This document shows, piece by piece, positions 34,735 through 46,926 of a DNA stretch of 64,000 nt (positions are counted from its first letter, which is position 1; each line of letters starts with the position of its first letter). The translations under genes were made by a program, and so were the position numbers. The notes beneath the pieces are model-generated. The model ran no database searches, was not told the DNA's origin, and saw nothing but the letters and a program-made list of their open reading frames with translations. Source of the DNA: Liolophura sinensis (Eukaryota; Mollusca; Polyplacophora; Chitonida; Chitonidae); the NCBI RefSeq assembly GCF_032854445.1, contig NC_088298.1:372001-436000 (forward strand), in the 5' to 3' direction.

Positions 34735-35056
34735 TTTGCCCAAATCATCACAGCTGTCAAGCAGGCAACACTTTCGTTTTCAGCCGAAACAACAACAACG
34801 GAAACTCGTGAATTGTCACGTAATAGGCTCGCTGATTGGACGAAGGGATATATCGCAGTCTGACCACACGGCTTCACTTGATATGTCGCGTTTTGCAAAA
34901 AAGACCGAACTTGCGGGGCCTCAAACTAGGCTTATATCGCGTCCTGCACCAAAAATAACTAGGGGAGCATAAAGTGGATGCAATGGCTCGGCAGCTCCGA
35001 CAGGTGACTCATTTTTTTCAAATTTGGCGTATATCGCGTTTTGCATTTAAGCTCTT

Positions 35057-35333
35057 CAATACAATAAGCCATTATACAGGTCTGCACCACAATTCTCTAT
35101 TCTAAGTGTAACCGAAACACATGTTACCACTTCAGTTCCAGGTACTACAGACTTCAACCCGTTCTACTCTCATAGTAGCAGACATTCTGTATATTGTGAT
35201 AAAGTAGAACACAGCAGTTCAGACTATATATTGGGTATATTACGCTTCATATTATCAAGTCACATGGATAAACAGCAACAATTAATTTGCAAAGGCTCGG
35301 ACACAAATGCATTGATCACTATAAGGCACATTC
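35057..35333 (-). repeat. Possible gypsy 3' LTR remnant
   Basis: On the minus strand, downstream of the integrase-tail ORF, a purine run AAAGGGA precedes TGAATGTGCCTTATAG, the layout of a polypurine tract followed by an LTR start. No second LTR is present, so this is inference from position. Confidence 0.3.
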
Positions 35334-35355
35334 ATCCCTTTAGGAGATCACCATA

Positions 35356-35817
35356 CTACTCTTCAACAGTACCATCTACACCATATGTGAGACGTGGTGA
35401 AGGCTTCCGAATCCTGTGGGAGCGACGCAGTGGAGCTTCTTCATCTGTAATCGTTGCGGTATCCTCCAAGACTGTTGGCTGAAAATCAGGATTAGAGTCA
35501 TCTTCGTACTGATCCCATAGTGCGAGAAACAGTGGTACCAAGGGGTTCAGCTCAGTCATCGGATATGAGCGAAAGAAGTAGTCCTCTTCATCCAACGTAT
35601 ATGATGAACAATCCTGGTCTGTGCGCTGCACAGGCGGCTCACGGGGTTTCTGTCGAGTTGGTTTAGGCTTGCTGAGGACTGGAACAGAAACGGGTAAGTA
35701 ATCGCAAGGCAAGAGCATATTTCGGTGAACTCTCTGCCTCCCATCACCATTCTCTGGTTTGATACGGTACACTGGGGCTTCATCTCCAATCTGTTTCACC
35801 ACGACATGGATACACAA
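35356..35817 (-). pseudogene. Gypsy integrase C-terminal tail, fragment
   Basis: The 153-residue open frame has VVVKQIGDEAPVYRIKPENG, VHRNMLLPC, a Pro/Lys spacer, an acidic region and a basic SHRIRKPSPRLTYG end. Known: Ty3/gypsy polyproteins that follow the integrase core with ...APVYRV.PE.G..R..HRN.L.PC and end ..R..R.P.....YG are common in invertebrates. The integrase core, RT and gag are absent: the left side (minus 5') breaks off near 35820, before LINE-G. It belongs to a different gypsy family from the element at 8765. Confidence 0.6.
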
Positions 35818-35925
35818 CAGAGAGTTAGCGGAATCGGACTACGAAATATAATAATATATTCAGCGTATGTGTATATTTAAGAAAAAGAAAAATGTATAGA
35901 TGGGGGGGAATACAACACTGCCTTA

Positions 35926-36666
35926 CAGATACCAAGTCATATTGGTATCCATGGAAACAGTCGCAGACAGGGAGGCGAAAGCTGCCTTAAATAAACCCAT
36001 ATGTAAGATAAAGATCCCTTATACTGACATGAAGTCCAATATTCTTAAATATATTCGTGGCCTTTGGCAGGGTGAATGGAACTTGCAGGTCCATAATAAA
36101 CTGCATGCTATTCATCCGGTCATTGGCTACAACAATTATGCTTGCGAAAAGTCTCGTAGAGACCAAGTAGTCTTAACAAGGTGTCGTGTTGGGCATTCTC
36201 GTCTAACGCACAACTTCATACTAGATGGGTGTGTTGGATGCGATGCCCAATATGACATCAAACATATCTTGGTTGACTTTGCCCACGTTCGGCAGAGATT
36301 CTACACGGTCAACTCTATATAGGATTTGTTTGATAACATCGCTGGCGATGTTGTCATCAATTATTTTAAGGCAATTGGCCTTTATCATAAGATATATAAT
36401 TTATTAATAGATAAATATTTATCGATAAAGTTATATCTACATTTCTTGATATATTCTTTTTAAAATATGAGGGTTTTCGAGCTTTAACTGTTTTTTTTGG
36501 TTTTTCTAATCTGGTTTTAAACATGTCCAAACATTTGTTTCCATTTTTGATATTCTCACCATCATATCGGAAGGCTCAACCGCCTCGTGTTTCGACCATG
36601 CTCTCGCCACGATATGGCTGAAATACTGCCGACGTGGCGTTAAACCACATTCATTTATTCATTCAT
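35926..36666 (+). mobile_element. LINE-G, 3' end
   Basis: It starts in RNase H (ACCAAGTCATATTGGTATCC, reading ..SHIGIHGN..VADREAKAAL with changes) and passes LWQGEWNLQVHNKLHAIHPV and the CDAQYDIKHILVDF end. The 3' UTR finishes in the ATTC-type tail at about 36666. The open frame 35900-36322 is an ORF2 remnant. Confidence 0.85.
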
Positions 36667-37155
36667 GCTGACTCTAATGAGCAGCAAAAGGGTGTTCCTC
36701 ACGGCAGTATATGTTCGCAACATTGTTGGGCATCAAAATATATAGCTTAACACAAACATTAACATCTCGCGCAGAGGGTTCTTTATACGTGGATGATTTC
36801 CTTATATCCTGCCGAACTAAAAATATTAATAATAGTGAACGTCAGCTGCAGCTTTGTCTCGGTAAGATCGAGATATGGGCAACTGAAAACGGTTTTAGAT
36901 TTTCAACCTCTAAAACCGTCGGTGCCGATAAGCTAGATCTTGACCTGTAGGCTGCCCCACATGTACAATGATGATGGTTCAGACTTCTGTAACAAAATAA
37001 ATAACTTGTTTCTGATAATAGTGCACTAATGATTTCTGTTATTGTTATTAGCTGTTCATTTTTTTAATGAATTTTGATTATAGATTATTCTGTTGATGTT
37101 CTTGTTACTGTTGTTGGTTAATAACGTTCAGAGCTGTGACATGTCAGTGGTGTTC
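36667..37155 (+). repeat. Second copy of the RT-fragment/tail chimera
   Basis: It parallels 15713-16200: LINE RT with YVDDFLISCRTKN and ENGFRFSTSKTVG up to GTCGGT (36923), then the non-LINE tail GCCGATAAGCTAGATCTTGA through TTAATAACGTTCAGAGC. The junction base is identical in both copies. Confidence 0.7.
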
Positions 37156-37164
37156 TTTATTCTC

Positions 37165-38364
37165 GATGGCTTCATCAATAACGAACATGTGGTGTCCATA
37201 TTTTTTGACCTTGAAAAGGCCTACGACACTATATGGAGATATGGTATTTTAAAAGACCTAGCGGATCCATTACCATTATTTATCTCAATTTTTATCTGAT
37301 CGTCAGTTTAAGATACGGGTGGGGTCCACTCTTTCTGACTCTTATGAGCAGGAAATAGGTGTACTCCAGGGCAGCATTCTATCACCAACTCTGTTCAGCA
37401 TAAAAATAAATAGCCTAGCCAAAACGTTAACATCGGGCACAGAGGGTTCTTTATATGTTGTGATTTTCTTATACGCTACCGAGCTAAGAATATGAATAAT
37501 ATCGAACGTCAGTAGCAGCTTTGTCTCAATAAAATCAAGAAATGGGCAACTGAAAACGGTTTTAGATTTTCAACGTCTAAAACCGTCGGTATGCATTTTT
37601 GTAATAAACGGAAACTTCATCTTGACCCTGAGCTTAATTTTTGTGGTGAACAGGTTAAAATTGTTGGAGAAACAAAATTTTTAGGTATAATATTTGATAG
37701 TAAACTATCTTTTATACCTCATATTAAAATGCTTAAAGCTAAATGTACAAAGGCTCTCGATATAATTAAGGTCGTGTCTAGCACCGATTGGGGTGCTGAC
37801 CGATCAGTTTTACTTAATTTATATCGTTCTCTGGTGAGGTCTAAATTGGACTATGGATCCATCATTTACGGTTCCGCTAGGAAGTCGTATATTAAAATGT
37901 TGGATCCTGTCCATCACCAAGGTTTGAGGCTCAGCCTTGGTGCTTTTAGAACCTCACCAGTAGAAAGTTTATACGTGGAGGCTAATGAACCTTCTTTATA
38001 TAACCGAAGTATTAAACTTAGCCTTCAATATGCCACAAAGCTTAAAGCACATCCAGAAACCCTGCCCACGACTGTGTTTTCAATCCATCATATGTAGACA
38101 AATATACTAAATGTCCTAACAAGATCGCTTCGTTCGGTCTTCGTATACGGGACCATATTGTGGGAGCTAACATCAAGCTGGAGGATATAGCTCCGGTGTC
38201 TTTTCCGGAGTCTCCTCCATGGCTTCTCCCACAACCTAAACTAATATTTGATCTACGTAAATATAATAAATCGAATATAAATCCTCTTATAATTCAGCAA
38301 GGTTTTGCTGAAATTAAAGCTAATTATATGGATTATAAATTTATATATACTGACGGGTCGAAGG
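37165..38364 (+). mobile_element. LINE-H, ORF2 RT to RNase H start
   Basis: Plus-strand ORF2 segment: NNEHVVSIFFDLEKAYDT, LSDRQFKIRVGSTLSDS (frame-shifted), then an open 168-residue stretch at 37591-38097 (GETKFLGIIFDSKLSF, DWGADRSVLLNLYRSLVRSK). It ends at the RNase H start YTDGSKE, where LINE-I begins after AAGGA. Several stops show decay. Confidence 0.85.
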
Positions 38365-38629
38365 AATGAATGAATGAATGATTATGGCCCAACGCCACAT
38401 CGGCAATATTTCAGCCATATCGTGGCGAGAACAAGGTGAAAACAAGAGACGGTTAAGGCTTTCGATATGATAATATGAACATCAAAAGTGAAACAAAAAG
38501 TACAGACATGTTTAAAATCGCATAAAAGAAAAAATAAGAGTTAAAACTCGAAAACCAGGCTTATGTATTACATGTATCAATCTATATGTATATAACTGTT
38601 TATACATAGATATTTATGACAATTAAAAT

Positions 38630-41600
38630 TTATATTTTATGATATAGGCCAATGGCCTTCAAATAATTTATGACAACATCGCCAGCGATGCTGTCAAATA
38701 AATCATATATATAATTGACTGTGTAGAACCTTTGCCGAATATGGGCAAAGTCTACACAGTCAAACAGAATATGTTTGATGCCATATTGAGCATCACATCC
38801 AACACACTCGGGAGCACTGCTCCCATCCAAGATGAAATTGTTTGTTAGACGAGAATGTCCAATACGGCATCTGGTTAAAACGACTTGGTCTCTACGAGAC
38901 ATATTAAGTGTATATGAATTAAAGCCAATGACAGGATGAATGACATGCAGTTTATTGTAAACCTGCAGATCCCATTCACCCTGCCAAAGGCGATGAATAT
39001 ATTTAAGAATATTAGACTTAAAATCATTATATGGTATTTTAACTTTCGACAAAGGTTTAGTAAGGGCAGCTTTTGCCTCCCTGTCTGCGACTGTGTTTCC
39101 ATGGATACCAACATGACTTGGTATCCAACAGAATAGGATATCTTTACCTCTTTTCATTAGTTTTCGGTGTATGGCTAATATTTCGAAGATCAACGGATTT
39201 TTAAATTTATTATTCTGTATTGCCAAAAGGCTGGAAAGCGAGTCACTGCATATCACAGCCCTCTGAGCATGCCCAGAAGAGACATATGATAAGGCCAGGA
39301 GTATAGCCCTGGCCTCTGCAGAAAAGATTGAAGAAGAGGATGGAAGACGAAGAGAAGAAACTCGCTGCTCTAAGACAGCTGCAGCTGCAACCCTATCCCC
39401 ATACTTTGACCCATCAGTATATATAAATTTATAATCCGAATATTTAGCCTTAATTTCAGCAAAACCTTGCTGAATTATAAGAGGATTTGTATTTGATTTA
39501 TTATATTTACGTAGATCAAATATAAATTTAGGTTGTGGAAAAAGCCATGGTGGGGACTCCGGAAAAGACACCTGAGCTATGTGCCCAAGTTTAATGTTGG
39601 CTTCCACAATATGGTCCCTAACACGAACACCGAACGAAGGGATCTTGTTAGAACATTTATTATATTTGTCTACATATGATGGATTGAAAACACAGTCGTA
39701 GGCAGGGTTTGTTGGATAAGCTTTAAGCTTTGTAGCATATTGAAGGCTAAGTTTTATACGTCGGTTATATAAAGAAGGCTCGTTTGCCTCCACGTATAAA
39801 CTTTCTACTGGTGAGGTTCTAAAAGCACCAAGGCTGAGCCTCAAACCTTGGTGATGAACAGGATCCAACATTTTAATATACGACTTCCTAGCGGAACCGT
39901 AAATGATGGATCCATAGTCCAATTTAGACCTCACCAGAGAACGATATAAATTAAGTAAAACTGATCGGTCAGCCCCCCAATCGGTGCTAGACACGACCTT
40001 AATTATATCGAGAGCCTTTGTACATTTGGCTTGAAGCATTTTAATATGAGGTATAAATGATAATTTTCTATCGAATATAACCCCTAAAAATTTATTTTCT
40101 CCAACAATTTTCACCGGTTCACCACAAAAATTAAGTTCAGGGTCAAGATGGAATTTCCGTTTATTACAAAAATGCATACCGACGGTTTTAGATGTTGAAA
40201 ATCTAAAACCATTGGCAACTGCCCATTTCTCGATCTTATTGAGACAAAGCTGCAGTTGCCGCTCGATGTTATTCATATTTTTAGCACGGTAGCATATCAG
40301 GAAATCATCTACATATAAAAAACCCTCTGTGCCAGATGTTAATGTTTTTGCTAGGCTATTTATTTTTATGCTAAAACAGAGTTGGTGACAGAATGCTGCC
40401 CTGGGGTACACCCATTTCTTGCTCATAAGAGTCAGAAAGAGTGGACCCCACCCGTACCTTAAACTGACGATCAGATAAAAATTTGGATATAAATATAGGT
40501 AAGCGACCTTTAAGACCCATGTTCGCGAGGTCTTTTAAAATGCCATATTTCCATGTGGTGTCGTAGGCCTTTTCAAGGTCAAAAAATATGGACACCACAT
40601 GTTCATTACTGATGAAGCCATCGCGAATAAAGATTTCGAATCGAACAAGGTGATCCATGGTAGATCTACCTTGCCGAAAACCGCATTGAATATTAGATAA
40701 AAGCTTGTTGGTTTCAAGAAACCAAACAAGTCTATCATTAATCATCCGTTCCATAGTCTTACAGACACAGCTGGTAAGAGCTATGGGACGGTAATTATTT
40801 GGATCAGTATGATCCTTACTCGGTTTGGGAACCGGAATAATACACGCCTCCCTCCATGATGGTGGAAAATTACCAGTTATCCAAATATCATTAATCAAAT
40901 CCAAGAGAGTCTCCAGTGGCTCAGGTGGTAAATGGTTGAGAAACTTATAATATACATTATCATTACCACAAGCAGTATCGTGGGCCTTTTTTAATGCAAT
41001 TCTAAGTTCTTCGATATTAAAAGGATGATTATAATCTTCTAAATTCTTAGAAGAAAAAAGGGCAATTTAATTTTCTCCTTCTGGTTTTTAATACGTTGGA
41101 ATTCTTTAGAGTAATTCTGAGACGAAGATTTGTTTGAAATTGTTTCAGCAAGTTTATTTGCTATATCGGGTGGAGAAGTTAAAATATTATCTCCATCTTT
41201 TAAATGCTGAACTTTTGCTTTATTATTTTTGCCCTTAAGTTTCTGAACCATGTTCCAGACCTTACGCATGGGTGTTTTTGACGTAATGCCCGAAACAAAG
41301 TTCCGCCAACAAGATCGTCTCTTGGACTTGAGTAATCGACGAGCCTTAGCTCGAAAAATACGAACCTGGTTTAAGTTATTATCAGTAGGACATATATTAA
41401 AATTTCGCTCAGCCTTTTTGCGGTCTTTAATGGCTTTGCGACAGTCCTTATCATACCAGGGTTTGCTTTTGGATTGTGGATTTGTCGAGGTTTTAGGGAT
41501 AGTTCTATCGGCAGCTCGTAATATAAGCTCGTTAAATTTTAATATAGGATCATTTGTTGCATTGAGAGTCTCTGGAGAGATATCAGCCTCGCAGAACATC

Positions 41601-42329
41601 TCAAATGCGATCCAGTCTGCTTTATCGAATTTCCACCTAGCTACACGTTCTAAAAGAATTAGAAGTGATATGCTCTAGGATAATAGGAAAATGGTCACTA
41701 CCACAAAGATCGTCATGCACCCTCCAAGAAAAATCTGGGAGAAGTGATGGATCTGTGATAGTGAGATCGATAGCAGAATAAGTGCCATTACCTGGATGTA
41801 AATAGGTATTAGAACCATCATTGAAATAACACTGTTCTTCGTTAGATAAGAAGTCTTCGACTATCTTGCCCTTATTATTTATGTTATTTCTGCCCCATAG
41901 AAGGTTATGGGAATTAAAATCTCCCATAATGATAAACGGTTTTGGCAATTGTTCTATTAGATTATGTAACTGAGAAGCTGACAAAGAAGTGTTCGGAGGT
42001 ATATACACCGAACATAAGGTGACTGTTTTAGACAGTGAAATACGAACGGCCACAGCCTGAAGCTCTGTATGCAGAGCAACAGGGCTGTGGATAATACTGT
42101 TATTAATGAATATCGAGGAGCCGCCTGCAGCTCGCTCTTCTTTATTTGAATAAGTACTATATAATGAATAATTTCTAAGTGCTACTGTGTCTTTGTCAGA
42201 TATCTTCAGGTGAGTTTCCTGGAGACATAGGGCTACTGGATTAAAAGATTGAACTAGCTTGTGTTATTTCAATAAATTTACCTTAAGACCTCGACAATTC
42301 CATTGCATAATTTTGTCATATATAGACAT
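38630..42329 (-). pseudogene. LINE-I ORF2: AP endonuclease, RT, RNase H
   Basis: ATG at 42329 (MSIYDKI). Endonuclease: CLQETHLKISDKD, IMGDFNSHNLLWG, SDHFPIILEH. Linker: SKPWYDKDCRKAIKDRKKAE. RT: NYRPIALTSCVCKTMERMIN, FRQGRSTMDHLVRFE, MGVPQGSILSPTLF and LYVDDFLICY with the YVDD active site. RNase H: FIYTDGSKYGDR, AEARAILLAL, ICSDSLSSLLAI, DREAKAAL. C-terminal CCHC-like SSAPECVGCDAQYGIKHILFDC. The RT-to-end part (40426-38630) is one open frame of 598 codons. Frame breaks occur near 42270, 41640, 41060 and 40375, and the last joins RT pieces across a one-base change. The enzyme nicks the target and reverse-transcribes its own RNA there. Confidence 0.88.
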
Positions 42330-43670
42330 TATGGAGGAAGACGTATTGGGGATTTATGTCTTGACCCGAGGACGACCCTTTTTGGGGGATCTACTAGGAG
42401 ATCTCTCAGGTGCGGATGATGTATCTATCAGGTCTGCACATGAAGTTGAAGGATCGACATCCTCCAACGATCCAAACTTATTATAAGTTTGGATTGGGTC
42501 CCTAGTGGCCTTAGAGGGACGCTCCAGGGGGCCACTAGGTTTATCCTTTTTATGATTTTTCTCAGATTTATTTTTGTCACCCGTTGTTTTCTGTGAAGAA
42601 TCAACGGGTTTATTAGATTTAGATTTATTATCACATGAAGTGTGGTCAGATAAAGAAAGTGCTGGATACTTAGGTAAATTATTAGGTATTTTAGATGGGT
42701 TGATATTAGTCTGAGATGATGAACTGGCTGTCTTATTTACGGGTTTCGTGACCAGTTTCTGTGGCTGTTCTTTGTCAATGGGCCAAGTAAAAGTTGTTTG
42801 GACCCCCACAGAAACAGTGGTTTTCCTTACAACGTTGGCAAAAGTAGATGTTGTAAGGCCATGCGTGACAGAGACCATACGCTTCGCTTCCTGATAGGAT
42901 ATATTATTTTTACATTTTAAGGTTATGATTTTTTTTCTTTTTTGAAAAGAGGGCAGTCCTTGGAAGAGGCCATGTGGGCTCCGCTACAATTGAAACATTT
43001 TATTGTTTTTGTGCAGTCGAATCCCTCATGTCCTGCTCCCGCACATCTAAAAGCAGACCAGTGTGTTGCGGCATTGACTCCTGCCATGGCCAAACCGCTG
43101 GCAAGAGAAACACCGGGTGGGGTTAGGTATAAACAACTCCACCCTCACACTATATGGCCCGATAAATATAGATGACGGAAGGGAAGGCCTGTTGAAAGTT
43201 ATCATGTAAGTGTTCGTTTTGATCAGGTTTCCATCTCGTTTTATTATGAAGCGTTTGACCTTTATCACTCCTTGATGTTTAAGTTCTTCAGTTATTTCTT
43301 GCTCTGTCATTTCAGTAAGGTCCTGGTCTCTGTCCCGAATTATGCCATGACAACAGTTTAATGTGTTATGTGGAGAAACAGAAACAGGCTGCTCTCCTAT
43401 ATTTTGAATTTTTAGTAAATTTATATATTGCTGTTTTCTGGAAACTTCCAACAAAATGTTCCCAGATTTCATTTTTTTAACTTGTTTTAACGTTCCAGCA
43501 TAACTTTCTATTGTTTTTTTTAATACAAATGGATTTATTTTCATTTTGCCTTCATTTTTATTAGATATTACTAAGAAGGTAGGAAAATAAGCATTTTCTC
43601 CTTCAATATCTAATGGAACTTCATTTTTTCTTTTCTTAGCAACGACTGTTGTAATTTCAGAAGAAGCCAT
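42330..43670 (-). pseudogene. LINE-I ORF1 (zinc-knuckle protein, subtype 2)
   Basis: ATG at 43670 (MASSEITTVVAKKRKNEVPL). An RRM-like N-terminal half (FPTFLVISNKNEG, QVKKMKSGNILLEVSRKQQ, LNCCHGIIRDRDQDL, ITEELKHQGVIKVKRF) is followed by a knuckle CFSCQRFGHGRSQCRNTLVC. One extra T in a T-run near 43050 shifts the frame; a second knuckle trace (CAGAGHEGFDC) and the 42878-42354 segment (Ser/Thr/Lys-rich, PLERPSKATRDPIQTYNKFG) follow. It binds element RNA. Its N terminus is clearly different from that of LINE-J and LINE-K, but matches LINE-E. Confidence 0.8.
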
Positions 43671-44273
43671 GTTATATTTTTTTAATTTCACCTTGCGTGT
43701 CCCCCACCCGCCACGGAGTGCCAACAAGGGCGAATCTACCTCTGCGGATGACCAGCAGAGGATAAAAACAGGGAATCCACGCAAGGTATACTCGAACAGA
43801 TTGAGTTATACCAAAAGGTTAAATTCAATCTACTCGATTGACCCATTAGCCACCGCCTTCTGCATTGACCCCAAAGGAAGTGCTTCTGAAGAAGAGCCAA
43901 CTTGACATCTCGGTAAGACAAAGAATAACAAACGGGATCAAGTGTAGGGCTAGACATGACCAGCCGATTGATCGGACCGGGCCCATCCGACCTCCCGTCT
44001 CTCTCCAAGTAAGGGCCAAAGTGACGTGTTGGGCGCGAGGATCTCGCAAGACCAACACACCCTCAGCCACCAGGATCTCGTCCTCGGAGATTACGGATCG
44101 CAACCCACGGCAAACAGGTCGCTTCCCGGTTGCCTCTCACACAACCGAGAAGATGTGAGCCTATTATAATCACCGGGCTCACACAGGAGAGCTCTAGGTT
44201 AGTCGACTTTTACGACAAGCTTGCCTAGAGAGCTGAGGTCCTATTCTTATCACCCCGGAAACCCCACGGGGGT

Positions 44274-45557
44274 AAATTTTTAGAAGAAAAGGGCAATTTA
44301 GTTTTCTCCTTCTGGTTTTTAATATGTTGGAATTTTTCCGTATAGTTCTTAGAAGATTTGTTGGAAATTGTTTCAGCTAATTTATTGGCTATATCAGATG
44401 GAGATGTTAATATATTACCGCCATCTTTTAAATGCTGAACTTTTGCTTTATTATTTTTGCCCTTAAGTTTCTGAACCATGTTCCAGACCTTACGCATGGG
44501 TGTTTTTGACGTAATGCCTGAAACAAAGTTTCGCCAACAAGATCGTCTCTTGGACTTGAGTAATCGACGAGCCTTAGCTCGAAAAATACGAACCTGGTTT
44601 AAGTTATTATCAGTAGGACAAATATTAAATTTTCGCTCGGCCTTTTTGTGGTCCTTAATGGCTTTGCGACAGTCCTGATCATACCAGGGTTTACTTTTGG
44701 ATTGTGGATTTGTCGAGGTTTTAGGGATAGTTCTATCGGCAGCTCGTAATACAAGCTCGTTAAATTTTAATATTGGATCATCTGCTGCATTGAGAGTCTT
44801 TGGGGTGATATCGGCCTCACAGAACATCTCAAATGCGATCCAATCTGCTTTATCGAATTTCCACCTAGCTACACGTTCTAAAGAATTAGAAGTGATATGT
44901 TCTAGGATTATAGGAAAATGGTCATTACCACAAAGATCGTCATGCACCTTCCAAGAAAAATCAAGGAGAAGTGATGGATCTGTGATAGTAAGATCGATAG
45001 CAGAATAAGCGCCGTTACCTGGATGTAAATAGGTATTTAGAACCATCATTGAAATAACACAGTTCCTCCTTCGATAAAAATTCTTCCATTATCTTGTCCT
45101 TATTATTTATGTTATTACTGCCCCATAGGGGGTTATGGGAATTAAAATCTCCCAGTATTATAAACGGTTTAGGTAACTGTTCTTTTAAATTGTGTAACTG
45201 AAAAGCTGACAAAGAGGTGTTCGGGGGTATATACACCGAACATAATGTGACTGTTTCATATAATGAAACACGGACGGCCACAGCTTGAAGCTCTGTATCC
45301 AGAGCTACAGGGCTGTCGATAATATTGTTATTTATGAAGATCGAGGAGCCGCCTGCAGCTCGCTCTTCTTCATTTGAATAAGTAGTATATAAAGAATAAT
45401 TTTTAAGATTTATTTTATCTTTGTCAGATGTCTTCAGGTGAGTCTCCTGAAGACAAAGGGCAATAGGATTTAGTAATTGAACTAGCTGTGTTATTTCAAT
45501 AAAATTTACTTTAAGACCTCGACAATTCCACTGTATAATTTTGTCGTATACCGCCAT
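44274..45557 (-). pseudogene. LINE-J ORF2, endonuclease half only
   Basis: ATG at 45557 (MAVYDKIIQWNCRGLKVNF), whose A is shared with the ORF1 stop (TAATG). Endonuclease motifs: CLQETHLKTSDKDK, GGSSIFINNN, ILGDFNSHNPLWGS, NDHFPIILEH. One extra A in GGTTCTAAATACC (about 45028) shifts the frame; the reading continues from 45049 through SKPWYDQDCRKAIKDHKKAE and TPMRKVWNMVQKLKGKN. It ends at the LINE-I junction without RT, so it cannot be functional. Confidence 0.85.
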
Positions 45558-46926
45558 TACGGAGGGAGACGTATAGGAGATTTCTCTTTGTGTTTGGACC
45601 GCGGGCGACCCTTTCGTGGAGATCGGCTGTTAGATCTCCCTGGTGCGGGTGATATATCCATCACCTCCGCATCTGATGTTGAAGGACCAACGTCCTCCAA
45701 CGATCCAAACTTATTAAAAGTTTGAATAGGATCCCTAGTGGCCTTAGAGGGACGCTCTGTTGGGCCACTAGGTTTATCAGTTGTTTGGTTATTATTATTT
45801 TGAGATTTGTTTTTGGATTTGTTTTTGTCATTATTTTTAGAGGAATTGGGCTCAGTTGGTTTACCAGGATGCTCTGTATTGTTTACTGTTTTTATTTGGT
45901 GTGTTGAAGTAGTCTGAGTTGAGGAAGAATTTAACGAGGGTTGAGACGAAATTTGCAAAGAAACATAACTAGGTTTGTCGTTTCCAACGGGCCAAGTCAA
46001 AGAGGTTTGAGCAGCAACAGTTGCTACTCGCTTGACCACATTGGCAAACGAAGTCTGTGGAGAAGTATTACTAAGTGAGGCTAATTTCCGGGCTTCCTGA
46101 TAGGAGATATTGTTTTTAATTTTCAGGTTGATAATTTGTTTTTCCTTCACGAAAAGCGGACAATCCCTTGATGAAGCCATGTGATCACCACTGCAGTTGC
46201 AACACTTAACTGTGTTGCTGCAGCCGAAACCATCATGCCCTTCACTGCCGCATCTGAAGCAAATGAGTTTGTTCTTACATTGTCCCTTGCCATGACCAAA
46301 TCGTTGGCAATTAAAACATCGTATAGGATTAGGGATATATAAATCCACATTAACCCTATAGGGGCCAACGTAAATATGCGACGGAAGGGAGGTAGTATTA
46401 AATGTTAGCAGATAAGTATTAAGTTTAAGGATGTTACCAGATTTCTTCGTAATGAAGCGTTTTACTCTGATAACACCCTGTGAATTTAGTTCTTGGCAGA
46501 TTTCTTCATCAGTTAGGTCAGTTATATCGCCATCCCTGTCACGAATGATTCCCTGACAGCTGTTCAGGGAATGGTGAGGGGAGGTGAAAACAGATATATC
46601 AGATATTTTATTTAAGTTAAGTAAATTTTTTGATTGTTGTTGCCGGAAACATTCAATGAGAATGTCTCCGGATCTCAGTTTTTTTTAACATTTTTAAGAG
46701 TTCCAGCTGCACCCTGGAGAGCCCTTTGCAACAGAAACAGATGAATTTTTGAAGCCGGCTTTTGTTCACTCTTAGTTGAGAGAACAATGAAAGCCGGCCA
46801 ACTGTTCTGTTCATTATCAAGCGAGTCTGATAACTTCCTCTTTTTATCAGCACTTAAAGACAAAGTCGGCTGAGAGGAAGACCGGTTACATACATTTGAA
46901 GCATTTAAAGAAAGTTTTGAAGACAT
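45557..46926 (-). pseudogene. LINE-J ORF1 (zinc-knuckle protein, subtype 1)
   Basis: ATG at 46926 (MSSKLSLNASNVCNRSSSQP). It carries WPAFIVLSTKSEQKPASKIH and GTLKNVKK, then a frame change in the T-run near 46680. From 46348 it is open: CFNCQRFGHGKGQCKNKLIC, CGSEGHDGFGCSNTVKC, CNCSGDHMASSRDC (three CCHC knuckles), then a Gln/Asn/Ser/Lys-rich region (TKPTEPNSSKNNDKNKSK-like) and GSLEDVGPSTSDAE. It ends at a TAA that overlaps the ORF2 ATG by one base. An RNA-binding role is inferred from the knuckles and the LINE context. Confidence 0.82.

Larger units (their letters stand above)
31596..35056 (-). mobile_element. TIR-bounded DNA transposon carrying a DUF7869-like gene, 3461 bp
   Basis: The left end AAGAGCTTAAATGCAAAA... 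(31596-31622) and the right end (35030-35056) are inverted repeats matching at 25 of 27 positions. A weaker internal copy, AAGAGCTTAAATGAAAATC, lies near 31763, with GAGATATAAACCA nearby; ATATCGC motifs also recur inside the right end. The only long gene inside is the minus-strand DUF7869-like pseudogene. No clear target duplication is visible: left flank ATGTA, right flank CAATA. The left flank is LINE-F and the right flank is probably a gypsy LTR remnant, so flanks may have been rearranged. Confidence 0.7.
38365..44273 (-). mobile_element. LINE-I, near-complete Nimb/I-type retrotransposon
   Basis: 5' end ACCCCCGTGGGGTTTCCGGG at 44273, ~600-bp leader, ORF1 (43670 to about 42354), ORF2 (42329-38630), a 3' UTR of ~260 bp and the ATTC-type tail at 38365, on the minus strand. 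It is about 5.9 kb, the same length as the copy at 53869-59794. It lies inside LINE-H on its left and abuts the truncated LINE-J on its right. No matching target duplication was found at its ends. Confidence 0.9.

Noticed and set aside
31596..35056. piggyBac or Tc1/mariner element
   Set aside because: The ends lack CCC...GGG or TA-duplication hallmarks, and the gene motifs do not fit either transposase.
41250..41678. Plus-strand ORFs starting MFQTLRMGVFDVMPETKF (also at 44478 and 56744)
   Set aside because: The same antisense shadow recurs in three LINE copies opposite the conserved ORF2 linker.
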